From DAIDKA01 sp036521075 (lineage in GTDB: Bacteria > Pseudomonadota > Gammaproteobacteria > Steroidobacterales > Steroidobacteraceae): a stretch of DNA of 64,000 bases. The notes beneath the pieces are model-generated. The model was not told the origin of the DNA. It ran no database searches and was given only the letters and a program-made list of their open reading frames with translations. A program made the translations under genes and the position numbers. Below, piece after piece: positions 62,496 through 64,000 of the stretch. The stretch lies in NCBI GenBank assembly GCA_036521075.1, contig DATDIL010000072.1, forward strand, positions 1 to 64,000, given 5' to 3'. The first letter of the stretch is position 1, and each line of letters starts with the position of its first letter.

Positions 62496-62561
62496 ATATA
62501 CAGTAGTCCGCTTTTTCGAACACTGTGTAGAGTGGGAATATTTCGCGCAAAAAACAGTGTT
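62496..62561 (+). promoter_or_regulatory. recA upstream region: LexA-like half-site and an inverted repeat
   Basis: ATATACAGTA (62496-62505) equals the right half of the E. coli LexA box, but the left half is absent. Further on AACACTGT (62519-62526) and ACAGTGTT (62554-62561) form a perfect 8-bp inverted repeat with a 27-base spacer. This may be the SOS control region in a lineage with a different LexA site, or a hairpin. Confidence 0.35.
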
Positions 62562-62640
62562 TTCTGCATTTTTGCGGCTCCCGATATGCAGGCGATGTGA
62601 GACAATTCGCGCCTCGGAAATTCACTCGGACGGCGCACGC

Positions 62641-63675
62641 ATGGATGAGAATCGCAAGAAGGCACTCACGGCCGCACTCGGACAAATCGAGAAGCAGTTT
62701 GGCAAGGGCTCGGTTATGCGTCTGGGCGATGCACCGGCTATCTGGGATGTCGAGGCCGTGTCCACCGGTTCGCTGGGACTGGACATCGCACTGGGCATCG
62801 GTGGCTTGCCGCGCGGTCGGGTGGTGGAAGTGTTCGGACCGGAGTCTTCCGGCAAGACCACGCTCACCTTGAGCGTCGTCGCCGAAGTGCAGCGCGCCGG
62901 CGGTACTGCCGCGTTCGTCGATGCCGAGCATGCGCTGGATCCGTCCTATGCCGAGAAGCTCGGCGTAAACATCGGGGAACTTCTGGTTTCACAGCCCGAC
63001 ACGGGCGAGCAGGCGCTGGAAATCACCGACATGCTGGTGCGCTCCGGTGCGGTGGACCTGGTGGTCATCGACTCCGTCGCGGCCCTGACGCCCAAGGCTG
63101 AAATTGAAGGCGAGATGGGTGAGATGCAGGTGGGCCTGCACGCGCGCCTGATGTCTCAGGCGCTGCGCAAGCTGACGGGCAACATCAAGCGCTCGAACAC
63201 CATGGTGATTTTCATCAACCAGATCCGCATGAAGATCGGTGTGATGTTCGGCAGCCCGGAGACGACCACCGGCGGGAATGCGTTGAAGTTTTACGCCTCA
63301 GTGCGCCTGGACATCCGCCGCATCGGCGCCATCAAGAATGGCGAAGAGGTGGTCGGCAACATGACCCGCGTGAAGGTGGTCAAGAACAAGGTCTCCCCGC
63401 CGTTTCGCGAAGCTGAATTCGAAATCATGTACGGCGTGGGTATCTCCCGCGAGGGTGAGATCATCGAGCTGGGCAGCCAGCAGGGCATCATCGACAAGGC
63501 CGGAGCCTGGTACAGCTACAAGGGCGAGCGCATCGGCCAGGGCAAGGACAATGTCCGCACCTTCCTGCAGCAGCACCCGGAGATTTCGCGCGAGATTGAA
63601 GAACAGGTGCGCCTGAAGCTGCTGCCCATCAAGCAGGGCAGTCGTGCGACCGGCGATCAGGCCAATACGGCCTGA
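62641..63675 (+). CDS. recA: RecA recombinase
   Basis: Central ATPase of homologous recombination and SOS induction. 344 aa. It starts MDENRKKALTAALGQIEKQF; Walker A is GPESSGKTTLTLSV near residue 67, Walker B LVVIDSVAALTPKAEIEG near residue 140, and loop 2 includes NQIRMKIGVMFGSPETTTGG near residue 193. The longer frame from 62557 is not used because the ATG at 62641 begins the conserved N-terminus. recX follows 26 bases later. Confidence 0.98.
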   Translation: MDENRKKALTAALGQIEKQFGKGSVMRLGDAPAIWDVEAVSTGSLGLDIALGIGGLPRGRVVEVFGPESSGKTTLTLSVVAEVQRAGGTAAFVDAEHALDPSYAEKLGVNIGELLVSQPDTGEQALEITDMLVRSGAVDLVVIDSVAALTPKAEIEGEMGEMQVGLHARLMSQALRKLTGNIKRSNTMVIFINQIRMKIGVMFGSPETTTGGNALKFYASVRLDIRRIGAIKNGEEVVGNMTRVKVVKNKVSPPFREAEFEIMYGVGISREGEIIELGSQQGIIDKAGAWYSYKGERIGQGKDNVRTFLQQHPEISREIEEQVRLKLLPIKQGSRATGDQANTA

Positions 63676-63701
63676 CCTTCCACCAGCCGCCGCGCGCCGG
63701 T

Positions 63702-64000
63702 ATGAGACGCCGCTTCAAGGCGGGTTCGGCCGGCGCAGCGGCTCTTTCTGATCCCAGTGGGGCCCGGCTGGTCGCGGTGACGCTGCTGGCCCGTCGTGAT
63801 TTTGCCGCGGGTGAGCTGGCGACGCGGCTGCAGGAGGACGGCTATCCGACCGAGGTCGTCGCAGCTCTCATCGCCGATCTCACCGCAGGCCGGATACTGG
63901 ACGATGCCCGCTTCGCCACCCAATATGTGACTTATCATGCGCAGCGGGGGCAGGGACCGCGCCGGATCGCCATGGAGCTCAGTGCCCGAGGCGTCGCCCC
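63702..64000 (+). CDS. recX: RecX, RecA regulator (3' truncated by window edge)
   Basis: The first 99 residues are visible. After a short basic start, the RecX helical repeat pattern appears: LVAVTLLARRDFAAGELATR, QEDGYPTEVVAALIADL, GRILDDARFATQYVTYHAQR and GQGPRRIAMELSARGV. RecX limits RecA filament growth. It is downstream of recA in the usual order. The stop is outside the window. Confidence 0.92.
   Translation, partial: MRRRFKAGSAGAAALSDPSGARLVAVTLLARRDFAAGELATRLQEDGYPTEVVAALIADLTAGRILDDARFATQYVTYHAQRGQGPRRIAMELSARGVA

Overview
The window is a GC-rich chromosomal segment from a gammaproteobacterium. It holds the late division and cell-wall (dcw) genes in the order ftsW-murG-murC-murB-ddl-ftsQ-ftsA-ftsZ-lpxC, then secA-mutT, yacG-zapD-coaE-pilDCBA, pilSR beside sucCD, bamD/rluD-pgeF-clpB, aspS, mutS and pncC-recA-recX. 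This gene set and order resemble Pseudomonas and Xanthomonas type chromosomes. The exported DUF1592/DUF1552 proteins with ankyrin repeats hint at a Steroidobacter/Nevskia-like lineage, but the taxon is inference only. No rRNA, tRNA, insertion sequence or CRISPR array was seen.

Layout. 1-9566: dcw cluster, mostly with overlapping starts and stops, ending in lpxC. 9576-14698: DciA-like protein, M23 peptidase, secA, mutT and a small hypothetical gene. 14700-20942 (minus strand): yacG, zapD, coaE and the pilus genes pilD, pilC, pilB and pilA. pilA has an intrinsic terminator and a sigma-54 promoter with a matching IHF site and an upstream dyad. 21158-34529: a surface-glycan block with glycosyltransferases, a GtrA-type flippase, two large polytopic membrane proteins, an FAD mutase-like enzyme, four methyltransferases and a Wzx-like flippase. 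It lies between pilA and the pilS-pilR regulators. 34507-37641: pilR and pilS. 37713-52432: housekeeping genes, including a SucD and an FmdB-like protein that both carry long Lys/Arg/Ala-rich tails. 52433-54520: a decayed, gene-poor interval with a MerR-like gene and a frameshifted pseudogene. 54521-60893: a tight four-gene operon for exported proteins (DUF1592-type with two CxxCH motifs, Tat-exported DUF1552, ankyrin repeats, metallo-beta-lactamase fold with a changed metal site), followed 2 nt later by pncC. 61544-64000: ribokinase, recA and the start of recX.

How the genes work together. The first block makes lipid II, the divisome and lipid A. PilS-PilR with sigma-54 very probably drives pilA, and PilB/C/D assemble and process the pilus. 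The GtrA flippase, the GtrB/DPM1-like transferase and the GT-C-like membrane proteins look like a lipid-linked sugar transfer machine whose acceptor could be the pilin or a surface polysaccharide. The four-gene exported operon at 54521-60893 has no function I can assign and is the best candidate here for an undescribed system.
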